The notes under the pieces: model-generated
What the model was told of the DNA's origin: nothing
The model's input: the letters and a program-made list of their open reading frames with translations, nothing else
The model's database searches: none
NCBI GenBank assembly: GCA_050725495.1
Contig: JBOHHM010000253.1
Location: forward strand, 1 to 20,407
From: JBOHHM01 sp050725495
Lineage (GTDB): Bacteria; Pseudomonadota; Gammaproteobacteria; Burkholderiales; Burkholderiaceae_C
Direction: 5' to 3'
DNA: 20,407 bases
Position numbers and translations under genes: made by a program
Shown here: positions 13,985-20,407 of the stretch, in pieces
Layout of the letters: each line of letters starts with the position of its first letter
Numbering within the stretch: the stretch's first letter is position 1

Positions 13985-15148
13985 ATGGACTTGAACTACA
14001 CGACCGCCCAACGCAGCTTTCGCGCCGAAGTGCGCCAATGGTTGCGCGCCAATGTGCCGCAACGCAGGTTCGACAGCTATGACACGCGCGATGGCTTCGA
14101 ACAGCACCGGCGCTGGGAAGCGACGCTGGCCGACGCTGGATTCAGCAGCGTGACCTGGCCCAAAGAACTCGGCGGACGGGGCTGCGACCTGATCGAGTGG
14201 CTGATCTTCGAGGAAGAGTACAGCGCCGCCGATGCCCCGTTTCGCGTCAACCAGAACGGCATTCTGCTGCTGGGTCCGACGATCATGGAGTTCGGCACCG
14301 CTGAGCAGAAGGGCCGGTTTCTTCCGCGCATGGCGCGCTGCGACGACATGTGGGCCCAGGGGTGGAGCGAGCCCAACGCCGGATCGGACATGGCGGCGAT
14401 CTCGAGCCGCGCCATCCGGGACGGCGACCACTATGTGGTCAACGGCCAAAAAACCTGGTCCACCCGGGCCCTGTTCGCCAACTGGCTGTTCGGCTTGTTC
14501 CGCAGCGATCCCCAGTCGAGCCGCCATCATGGCCTGTCCTACCTGCTGGTGCCGCTCGATGCGAAGGGCATCACGATCCGCCCGATCAAGGCGCTCAACG
14601 GCAAGCAGGCCTTCGCCGAGGTGTTCTTCGACGACGTTCGCGTGCCGGTCGAGAACCGCCTCGGCGACGAAGGTCAGGGCTGGCATGTGGCGATGGCGAC
14701 CGCCGGTTTCGAGCGCGGGCTGCTGCTGCGTTCGCCGGCGCGCTTTCAGCGCACCGCGCAAAAGCTGGTCGCGCTGTACCGCAAGCACCGCGCGTCGGCC
14801 GACCGCGACCCTTCGATCCGCGATGCGGTGATGCGCGCGTGGATGGGCGCCGAGGCTTACAACCTGTCATCGTTTCACACGGTCAGCCGCCTGCAGCATG
14901 GGGCGAAGATCGGCGCCGAGTCGAGCACCAACAAGGTCTTCTGGTCCGAGCTCGACCTGGAGATGCACGAAACCGCGATGCGAATTCTCGGTGCGCGCGC
15001 CGAGTACCTGCCAGGCGCCCCCGATGCCGAAGCGGCCGACTGGCTCGAAGGCTTCCTGTTCGCGCAGGCCGGTCCGATCTACGCCGGCAGCAACGAGATC
15101 CAGCGCAACATCATCGCCGAGCGCATGCTTGGCCTGCCGAAAGGTTGA
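13985..15148 (+). CDS. acyl-CoA dehydrogenase, probable catalytic (alpha-type) subunit
   Basis: The 387-residue FAD acyl-CoA dehydrogenase resembles the steroid FadE proteins. Family motifs are W-P-K-E-L-G-G-R-G (58-66), W-S-E-P-N-A-G-S-D (127-135), V-N-G-Q-K-T-W (152-158) and the C-terminal I-Y-A-G-S-N-E-I-Q-R-N-I-I-A-E-R. The usual MCAD-type catalytic Glu (376) is Ala367 here. Instead Glu243 in G-F-E-R-G falls at the isovaleryl-CoA dehydrogenase position and close in number to the Glu241 described for FadE29. GGAGGA at 13974-13979 supports ATG 13985. With the next gene, 2 nt away, it probably forms an alpha2beta2 enzyme of the kind described for steroid CoA esters (FadE31-FadE33 or ScdC1-ScdC2 type). 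Which ring C/D intermediate it takes cannot be read from sequence. A FadE30-like role is also possible. Confidence 0.85.
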   Translation: MDLNYTTAQRSFRAEVRQWLRANVPQRRFDSYDTRDGFEQHRRWEATLADAGFSSVTWPKELGGRGCDLIEWLIFEEEYSAADAPFRVNQNGILLLGPTIMEFGTAEQKGRFLPRMARCDDMWAQGWSEPNAGSDMAAISSRAIRDGDHYVVNGQKTWSTRALFANWLFGLFRSDPQSSRHHGLSYLLVPLDAKGITIRPIKALNGKQAFAEVFFDDVRVPVENRLGDEGQGWHVAMATAGFERGLLLRSPARFQRTAQKLVALYRKHRASADRDPSIRDAVMRAWMGAEAYNLSSFHTVSRLQHGAKIGAESSTNKVFWSELDLEMHETAMRILGARAEYLPGAPDAEAADWLEGFLFAQAGPIYAGSNEIQRNIIAERMLGLPKG

Positions 15149-15150
15149 TC

Positions 15151-16221
15151 ATGGACTTTAGCTTGAATGCAGACCAGCAGGCGTTCCGCGATTCGATGCG
15201 ACGCTTCCTGATGGTCGAGGCGGCGCCCGAGAGGCTGCGCGACCTCTGGCAGACCGATGCCGGCCGATCGACCCAGATGCGCGCCAAGCTGGCCGAACAG
15301 GGCCGGACCGCGCTGTCGGTGCCCGAGGCCTACGGCGGCCTGGGGCTTGGCGACGTGGACTGGGCGCTGATGACCCGGGAGCTGGGCTACTTCGCGATTC
15401 CCGACTCGCTGACCGACACGGCCTATGTCGCTGCAGCGCTGCTGGCGGCCGCGCCGGCGGGACATCGGGCTCGCGAGACTTGGCTGCCCCGGATTGGCGA
15501 CGGCAGCTGCCGTATCGCGGTCGGCCACGTAGTTAACCCGTGGGTGGCGGATGCGCACCTCGCCGACCTGCTGCTGTTGCCGAACGAGACGCCGCAGGGC
15601 ACCGAGGTCCATGCCGTTGATCCTTCGACGGTGCGGCTCACGGCCTGTCCGAGCATCGATGCCTCGCGCCGGCTGGCTCAGGTCGACTGGACGCCGGCCA
15701 AGGCAAGCCGCATCGTCGACGCTGAGGCAGGGCAGGGCTTATGGAACGACACGCTCGAGCGCGGGGTGGTGGGGGTCAGCGGCCAGCTGATCGGCCTGGC
15801 CCAGCGCATGCTTGACCTGTCGATCGACTATGTCGCGCAGCGCAAGCAGTTCGGCAAACCGATCGGCTCGTTCCAGGCGGTCAAGCACCACCTCGCCGAC
15901 GTCGTGACCAAGATTGAATTCGCCAAGCCGGTGCTGTACCGCGCGGCCTATGCGCTGGCGCACGGCGAGGCGCAGCGTGTGCTGCGTGTCTCGCACGCCA
16001 AGCTGGCGTGCGCCGACGCTGCATGGACCGCGGCGCGCAAGAGCATCCAGGTGCACGGCGCGATGGGCTACACCTGGGAAGTCGACCTGCAAATGTTCAT
16101 GAAGCGCGCCTGGGTGCTCGACGCCGCCTGGGGCGATCGCGCTTTCCACAAGGCCCGGCTGGCCGATGCATTGCTGGTCGACGGTACGCCGCTCGGCCCC
16201 GGCACCACTTTCAACCCCTGA
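15151..16221 (+). CDS. acyl-CoA dehydrogenase, probable partner (beta-type) subunit
   Basis: The 356-residue acyl-CoA dehydrogenase family protein is shorter than usual (about 380-400), mainly because its middle beta-barrel region is reduced. Conserved parts are V-P-E-A-Y-G-G-L-G-L-G (57-67), R-K-Q-F-G-K-P-I-G-S-F-Q-A-V-K-H (231-246) and H-G-A-M-G-Y-T-W-E (302-310). The MCAD Glu376 position appears to be Trp327. An E-R pair at 203-204 is offset by two residues from the alternative catalytic site, so no clear catalytic base is visible. The R-x-Q-F-G and H-G-x-M-G-Y-T-W-E blocks are the FAD-contacting elements typical of the second subunit of heteromeric steroid acyl-CoA dehydrogenases. AAAGG at about 15140-15144 precedes ATG 15151, and the gap to the alpha-type gene is 2 nt. 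Confidence 0.83.
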   Translation: MDFSLNADQQAFRDSMRRFLMVEAAPERLRDLWQTDAGRSTQMRAKLAEQGRTALSVPEAYGGLGLGDVDWALMTRELGYFAIPDSLTDTAYVAAALLAAAPAGHRARETWLPRIGDGSCRIAVGHVVNPWVADAHLADLLLLPNETPQGTEVHAVDPSTVRLTACPSIDASRRLAQVDWTPAKASRIVDAEAGQGLWNDTLERGVVGVSGQLIGLAQRMLDLSIDYVAQRKQFGKPIGSFQAVKHHLADVVTKIEFAKPVLYRAAYALAHGEAQRVLRVSHAKLACADAAWTAARKSIQVHGAMGYTWEVDLQMFMKRAWVLDAAWGDRAFHKARLADALLVDGTPLGPGTTFNP

Positions 16222-16237
16222 ACCGCAATATCCAGAC

Positions 16238-17389
16238 ATGGCAGAAGCCTTCATCGTCGACGCCCTGCGTTCGCCCACCGGCAAGCGCAAGGGTTCACTC
16301 GCAGCCGTCCATGGCGCTGATCTCGGCGCGCATGTGATCCAGGCCATCGTCCAGCGCAACGCCATCCCGGCCGAAGACTACGACGACGTCATCTTCGGCT
16401 GCGTCGACACCATCGGCTCGCTCGCGGGCAACATTGCGCGCACCGCGTGGCTTGCCGCTGGCCTGCCGATGGCCGTGCCCGGCACCACCGTCGACCGCCA
16501 GTGCGGCTCGTCGCAGCAGGCCGTGCACTTCGCGGCCCAGGCGGTGATGAGCGGCACCCAGGACGTGGTGCTGGCCGGCGGCGTGCAGACCATGAGCAGC
16601 ATCCCGATCTCGTCGGCGATGCTGGCTGGCCAGCCGCTCGGCTTCACGACGCCGTTTGCCCAGAGCATGGGTTGGCGCCAACGTTTCGGCGACGCGCCGG
16701 TCAACCAGTTCTATGCCGCGCAGCGCATCGCCGACCACTGGGGCTTGTCGCGCGAGGCCATGGAAGTGTTCGCCAAGGAAAGCCATGATCGCGCGCTGGA
16801 GGCTATTCGCCTGGGCCGCTTCGAGCGCGAAGTCGTGCCGTTTGGCGACTTCCGCATGGACGAGACCGCGCGCCAGAGCACGCTGGAGAAGATGGCCACG
16901 CTCGATCCGGTCGATGCTGCGTATCCGAAGATCACCGCGGCCGTTTCCAGTTCGACCTGCGACGCGTCGGCAGCGGTGCTGGTGGTGTCCGAGGCCGCAC
17001 TGAAGCGCTACGGCCTGAAGCCCCGCGCGCGCATCCACCACCTGAGCGTGTGCGCCGACTGTCCCGTCTGGCACCTGACCGCGCCGATTCCGGCCACCGC
17101 CCATGCGCTCAAGCGCTGCGGCCTCAGGCTCGAGGAGATCGGAAGAGTCGAAATCAACGAGGCCTTCGCCTCGGTCGTGATGGCCTGGCTGAAGGAAACC
17201 GGCTACCCGCACGAACGCACCAACGTCAACGGCGGCGCGATCGCGCTCGGCCACCCGCTGGGCGCCTCGGGCGCCAAGCTGATGACCACGCTGCTGCACG
17301 AGCTCGAGCGCAGCGGCGAGCGCTACGGCCTGCAGACCATGTGCGAAGGCGGCGGCCAAGCCAATGTGACGATCATCGAAAGACTGTGA
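16238..17389 (+). CDS. fadA6: FadA6-like thiolase
   Basis: The 383-residue thiolase has the nucleophilic Cys89 (V-D-R-Q-C-G-S-S-Q-Q-A), N-E-A-F-A-S near 309, the catalytic His in G-H-P-L-G-A-S-G-A and the second Cys in M-C-E-G-G-G-Q-A. FadA6 of mycobacteria (about 386 residues) is the thiolase of the HIP pathway and releases acyl units from the ring-opened CoA ester after beta-oxidation. The match in length and the position between the fadE pair and the SDR/ipdF genes support this name. A generic acetyl-CoA acyltransferase role is the alternative. ATG 16238 lies 16 nt after the previous stop and no good Shine-Dalgarno sequence is visible, so translation may depend on coupling. Confidence 0.78.
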   Translation: MAEAFIVDALRSPTGKRKGSLAAVHGADLGAHVIQAIVQRNAIPAEDYDDVIFGCVDTIGSLAGNIARTAWLAAGLPMAVPGTTVDRQCGSSQQAVHFAAQAVMSGTQDVVLAGGVQTMSSIPISSAMLAGQPLGFTTPFAQSMGWRQRFGDAPVNQFYAAQRIADHWGLSREAMEVFAKESHDRALEAIRLGRFEREVVPFGDFRMDETARQSTLEKMATLDPVDAAYPKITAAVSSSTCDASAAVLVVSEAALKRYGLKPRARIHHLSVCADCPVWHLTAPIPATAHALKRCGLRLEEIGRVEINEAFASVVMAWLKETGYPHERTNVNGGAIALGHPLGASGAKLMTTLLHELERSGERYGLQTMCEGGGQANVTIIERL

Positions 17390-17400
17390 AGACAAACATT

Positions 17401-18276
17401 ATGGGAATCTGCGACAAGCGAACCGTCATCGTCACCGGCGCCGGCGGCGGTCTGGGCCGCGCTTACGCAAAGGCCTTCGCGGCCGAAGGCGCCAACGTCG
17501 TCGTCAATGACATCCGCCTCGACACGGCGCAGGCCGTGGCGGCCGGCATTGAGGCCGAAGGCGGCAAGGCCATCGCCAACGCCGGCGACATCACCAGCAT
17601 GGCGGGCGCGCAAGGCATCGTCGATGCCGCTGTGACTGCCTTCGGCGAGGTCCACGTGCTGGTCAACAATGCCGGCATCCTGCGCGACAAGATGTTCATC
17701 TCGCTGAGCGAAGATGACTGGGATGCGGTGATGCGCGTGCACCTGAAGGGCCATTTCTGCCTGGCCAACCTGCTCGGCCGACGCTGGCGCGACAGCGCCA
17801 AGGCGGGAAACAGGATCGATGCGCGCATCATCAACACCAGCTCGGGTGCAGGCCTTCAGGGCTCGATCGGCCAGAGCAATTACGCGGCGGCCAAGGCCGG
17901 CATCGCCGGGCTCACGCTGGTGCAGGCGGCGGAACTCGCCCGCTACGGCATCACCGTCAACTGCCTGGCGCCGGCGGCCCGCACCGCGATGACCGAAGGC
18001 GCGATGCCGCAGATGGTGAAGAAGCCCGAGCAGGGCTTCGACGCCTGGGACCCGCTGAACGTGGCCTCCATCGTCGTGTGGCTCGGCAGTCCGCCGTCGG
18101 CGCATGTCACGGGACGCTGCTTCGAGGCCAAGGGCGGCGAACTGTCGGTGGCCGACGGCTGGCGCACCGGCACGACCATCGACAAGGGCGCGCGCTGGGC
18201 GCCGGCCGAGCTGACGCCGGTGGTCGACCGCCTGATCGCCGAGTCGGTCGCGCCACAGAAGGTGTACGGCACCTGA
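17401..18276 (+). CDS. SDR of the 17beta-HSD type 4 / Hsd4A-like group
   Basis: This 291-residue short-chain dehydrogenase has the nucleotide loop T-G-A-G-G-G-L-G-R (12-20), an acidic D37 after beta2, N-N-A-G (89-92), and catalytic Ser148, Tyr161 and Lys165 (S-S-G-A-G-L-Q-G and S-N-Y-A-A-A-K). The long C-terminal extension after T-G-R-C-F-E (G-W-R-T-G ... R-W-A-P-A-E-L) is typical of the 3-hydroxyacyl-CoA dehydrogenase domain of peroxisomal multifunctional enzyme 2 and of Hsd4A-like proteins. It therefore probably oxidises a 3-hydroxyacyl-CoA, or a ring hydroxyl, with NAD+. A 17beta-hydroxysteroid dehydrogenase role is possible. ATG 17401 follows the thiolase stop by 11 nt with only a weak GAAGA upstream. 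Confidence 0.8.
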   Translation: MGICDKRTVIVTGAGGGLGRAYAKAFAAEGANVVVNDIRLDTAQAVAAGIEAEGGKAIANAGDITSMAGAQGIVDAAVTAFGEVHVLVNNAGILRDKMFISLSEDDWDAVMRVHLKGHFCLANLLGRRWRDSAKAGNRIDARIINTSSGAGLQGSIGQSNYAAAKAGIAGLTLVQAAELARYGITVNCLAPAARTAMTEGAMPQMVKKPEQGFDAWDPLNVASIVVWLGSPPSAHVTGRCFEAKGGELSVADGWRTGTTIDKGARWAPAELTPVVDRLIAESVAPQKVYGT

Positions 18277-18329
18277 TCTGCTTTCAAACCGAACTTCGAC
18301 GCATATCGATTCACTTCAAAGACCATCCC

Positions 18330-19121
18330 ATGGCGCTCAAACCTGCCCCCGACTACGTCCCCGCCCACGGCCTGCTGCGCGGAAAATCCGTTCTTGTTAC
18401 CGCCGCGGCTGGCGCCGGCATTGGCTTTGCGGTGGCCAGGCGCGCGGCCGAAGAGGGCTGTCGCGCGCTGTTCGTCTCTGACGTGCATGAGCGGCGCTTG
18501 AATGAGGCGGTCGAGTCGCTCAGGCGCGAAACCGGCCTGCAGGCGGTGTTCAGCCAGCTCTGCGACGTCAGCCAGGAGGACCAGGTCCAGGCGCTGGTCG
18601 CCGCGGCGGAGCAGCGGCTCGACGGTGTCGACGTGCTCGTCAACAATGCAGGGCTGGGCACGAGCAGGCGCGTGGTCGAGATGGCTGACGACGAGTGGCA
18701 CAAGGTCATCGACGTGACGCTGACCGGCACTTTCCGGATGACGCGCGCCATGCTGCAGCGGATGCAGCCGCGCGGCCGTGGCGTGATCGTCAACAACGCC
18801 TCGGTGCTGGGCTGGCGCGCGCAGGTCGAGCAAGCCCACTATGCAGCCGCCAAGGCTGGCGTGATGGCGCTGACCCGCTGCGCAGCGATGGAGGCGGCCG
18901 AGTTCAATGTCCGCATCAACGCGGTGGCCCCGTCGATCGCGATCCATGCCTTCCTGAAGAAGTCGGCTTCCGAGCAACTGCTCGATGAACTGGCGGGCAA
19001 AGAGGCGTTTGGCCGTGGCGCCGAGCCTTGGGAGGTCGCCAACGTCATGGTCTTTCTGGCCAGCGATTACTCGTCGTACATGACCGGCGAAGTTGTCTCG
19101 GTCAGCTCGCAGCGAGCCTGA
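18330..19121 (+). CDS. ipdF: IpdF-type SDR, HIP-CoA ring-hydroxyl dehydrogenase
   Basis: The 263-residue SDR is close in length and motif to mycobacterial IpdF (262 residues), which interconverts the ring hydroxyl and ketone of HIP-CoA. The characteristic loop T-A-A-A-G-A-G-I-G (24-32) replaces the usual TGxxxGIG. Other features are H-E-R-R-L (53-57), N-N-A-G-L-G (105-110), and catalytic Ser158, Tyr171 and Lys175 in the N-A-S-V-L-G-W-R-A-Q and H-Y-A-A-A-K-A-G-V-M-A-L-T-R-C segments. Near the end, E-A-F-G-R, E-P-W-E-V-A-N and A-S-D-Y-S-S-Y-M-T-G-E-V complete the resemblance. The 53-nt gap before it is the longest inside unit 2 and is AT-richer than the coding DNA around it. No clear Shine-Dalgarno sequence precedes ATG 18330. 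Confidence 0.87.
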   Translation: MALKPAPDYVPAHGLLRGKSVLVTAAAGAGIGFAVARRAAEEGCRALFVSDVHERRLNEAVESLRRETGLQAVFSQLCDVSQEDQVQALVAAAEQRLDGVDVLVNNAGLGTSRRVVEMADDEWHKVIDVTLTGTFRMTRAMLQRMQPRGRGVIVNNASVLGWRAQVEQAHYAAAKAGVMALTRCAAMEAAEFNVRINAVAPSIAIHAFLKKSASEQLLDELAGKEAFGRGAEPWEVANVMVFLASDYSSYMTGEVVSVSSQRA

Positions 19122-19123
19122 GC

Positions 19124-19588
19124 ATGGAACATTCGCCTGTTTTCGACTCCGCGGCGGCGGTGCTTGCGGCGCCGGGGGCGCAGCTGGGCGCGACCGAATG
19201 GATGACCATCACGCAGGAGCGCATCAATGCCTTTGCCGATGCCACCGGCGACCAGCAGTGGATTCATGTCGACCCGGCGCGGGCCAAGCAGGGCCCCTTC
19301 GGCGCCTGCGTCGCGCATGGCTTTCTGACGTTGGCCCTGGCCAATTTGCTTCTGCCGCAACTGGTGCGCTACGAGCGGCTGAAGATGGGTGTCAACTATG
19401 GCTGCGACAAGGTACGTTTCCCGGCACCGGTCAAGGTGGGCTCGCGTGTGCGCGGCCGTGGCGAAGTGATACGAGCCGATCCGATCGGCGAAGGCGTGCA
19501 GGTGGTCGTTCGTATCAGCGTCGAGGTCGAGGGCTCGGACAAGCCCGGCTGCGTCGTCGACACCATCAGCCGCCTTTACTTCAACTGA
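19124..19588 (+). CDS. MaoC-type (R)-specific enoyl-CoA hydratase
   Basis: The 154-residue product has a single hot-dog fold of the MaoC-like dehydratase family. The hydratase motif is present as A-F-A-D-A-T-G-D-Q-Q-W-I-H-V-D (36-50), with Asp43 and His48 as the likely catalytic pair, followed by G-P-F-G ... A-H-G-F-L-T-L-A (57-71). It resembles the small mycobacterial HtdZ group (about 150 residues). It presumably hydrates a trans-2-enoyl-CoA produced by the acyl-CoA dehydrogenases here. The exact step is unknown. ATG 19124 lies 2 nt after the ipdF stop. Confidence 0.85.
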   Translation: MEHSPVFDSAAAVLAAPGAQLGATEWMTITQERINAFADATGDQQWIHVDPARAKQGPFGACVAHGFLTLALANLLLPQLVRYERLKMGVNYGCDKVRFPAPVKVGSRVRGRGEVIRADPIGEGVQVVVRISVEVEGSDKPGCVVDTISRLYFN

Positions 19589-19606
19589 CCCTCGAAAAAA
19601 CTCACC

Positions 19607-20407
19607 ATGAACCAAGCCGTTATCGTCTCCACCGCCCGCACGCCCATCGCCAAAGCCTTTCGCGGCGCCTTCAACGACACCGAGGCGCCCTTGCTTGGCG
19701 GCCACGTGATTCGCGCAGCGCTGGCCAAGGCCGGTGTCGAAGGCAAGGAGGTTGACGACGTGATCCTCGGCATCGCCGCGCAGCAGGGCACGCAGGGCTA
19801 CAACCTGGGTCGGTTGTGCACCTATACCGCCGGTCTGCCCGAAAGCGTCGGCGGCATGACCATCGACCGCATGTGCGCCTCGGGCCTGATGGCGATCGCG
19901 ACCGCGGCCAAAGGCATCGTGACCGGCGAATACGACATCGCCGTGGCGGGCGGCCTGGAGTCGATCTCGCTGGTGCAGAACAAGCACAAGAACGGCTATC
20001 GTGCGCAATCGAAGGCCGTGCTCGATATCGCACCGACAGCCTACATCCAGATGATAGAGACGGCGGAGATCGTCAGCCAGCGCTACCAGATTTCGCGTGC
20101 CGCGCAGGACGAATATTCGCTGCGCAGCCAGCAGCGCACGGCTGCGGCCCAGCAGGCGGGCCGGTTCGCAGAAGAGATCGTGCCGCTGCCCACGACCAGG
20201 CAGCTGTTCGATCGGGAAGGCAACGTGACCGGCAGCGAGGACGTCACGCTACAGCACGATGAGGGCAACCGGGCCGACACCACGCTCGACAGCCTGGCCA
20301 AGCTCAAGCCGGTGTGGAAGAACGGCCCATGGGTGGCGGAGGGCCGGTTCATCACCGCAGGCAATGCTTCGCAGTTGTCCGATGGCGCGTCGGCCTCGGT
20401 GCTCATG
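19607..20407 (+). CDS. acetyl-CoA acyltransferase (thiolase), truncated by window end
   Basis: An open frame from ATG 19607 runs to the last base (267 codons, no stop), about two thirds of a thiolase of about 395 residues. It shows S-T-A-R-T-P-I at 8-14, the nucleophilic Cys90 (I-D-R-M-C-A-S-G-L-M-A), V-A-G-G-L-E-S-I-S (113-121) and the family segment F-I-T-A-G-N-A-S-Q-L-S-D-G-A-S-A near the right edge. The His and second Cys motifs would lie beyond the window. It is more like general acetyl-CoA acyltransferases (FadA/PhaA type) than the FadA6-like gene at 16238, so it may take a later, shorter CoA ester. It lies 18 nt after the MaoC gene with no obvious Shine-Dalgarno sequence. Confidence 0.85.
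   Translation, partial: MNQAVIVSTARTPIAKAFRGAFNDTEAPLLGGHVIRAALAKAGVEGKEVDDVILGIAAQQGTQGYNLGRLCTYTAGLPESVGGMTIDRMCASGLMAIATAAKGIVTGEYDIAVAGGLESISLVQNKHKNGYRAQSKAVLDIAPTAYIQMIETAEIVSQRYQISRAAQDEYSLRSQQRTAAAQQAGRFAEEIVPLPTTRQLFDREGNVTGSEDVTLQHDEGNRADTTLDSLAKLKPVWKNGPWVAEGRFITAGNASQLSDGASASVLM

Noticed and set aside
1..20407. CRISPR arrays, tRNA or rRNA genes, insertion sequences, toxin-antitoxin or phage-defence genes
   Set aside because: I saw no regularly spaced repeats, no cloverleaf or rRNA signature sequences, no transposase motifs and no defence-type domains on either strand.

Overview
This window is part of a steroid-degradation gene cluster from a high-GC bacterium, most likely a betaproteobacterium of the Burkholderiales/Comamonadaceae type. 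That assignment rests on codon use, protein character, and a tesA2-like, Delta1-dehydrogenase, Delta4-dehydrogenase order that resembles what is known for Comamonas testosteroni. It is an inference, because there is no rRNA or other taxonomic marker here. All convincing genes lie on the + strand, and the last one runs off the right edge.

Left margin (1-1128). This part is ragged. It holds the 3' half of a short-chain dehydrogenase with no recognisable 5' half (93-377), a small cysteine-containing protein with an N-terminal hydrophobic segment (471-704), and a 92-residue stand-alone LysR-type helix-turn-helix ORF (749-1027). Its stop codon lies inside a conserved 19-bp element.

Unit 1 (1129-8439) is a tight operon: HsaA/TesA2-type flavin hydroxylase, 3-ketosteroid Delta1-dehydrogenase (KstD), Delta4(5alpha)-dehydrogenase-like flavoprotein, KshB-like iron-sulfur/flavin reductase, and FadD3-like acyl-CoA synthetase. 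Most of these act on rings A and B; FadD3 starts the CoA phase.

Unit 2 (8579 to beyond 20407) opens with an HsaC/TesB extradiol dioxygenase. It continues with a near-complete ring C/D (HIP) pathway: IpdA, IpdB, an unusual crotonase, IpdC, EchA20, two adjacent acyl-CoA dehydrogenase subunits, FadA6-type thiolase, a 17beta-HSD4-like SDR, IpdF, a MaoC-type hydratase and a second thiolase. Gaps are mostly under 20 nt, and several stop/start overlaps suggest translational coupling.

In logical order: KstD and the Delta4-dehydrogenase desaturate ring A; the KshB-like reductase probably feeds electrons to a 9alpha-hydroxylase encoded elsewhere; HsaA and HsaC hydroxylate and cleave ring A; FadD3 activates the C/D-ring propionate (HIP); IpdF, IpdC, EchA20, IpdAB, the acyl-CoA dehydrogenases and the thiolases open and beta-oxidise rings D and C. 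HsaB (flavin reductase), HsaD (hydrolase) and KshA (oxygenase) are not in the window.

The best unexplained signal is a 19-bp imperfect palindrome (TTAGTCCNATCNGACGATG) found once upstream of each unit, 70-86 nt before the start codon. It is a strong candidate for the pathway operator or promoter. The second most interesting point is the 307-residue crotonase between ipdB and ipdC, which lacks both canonical hydratase glutamates. I did not find an entirely new system. This is a recognisable catabolic cluster with a few unexplained parts.
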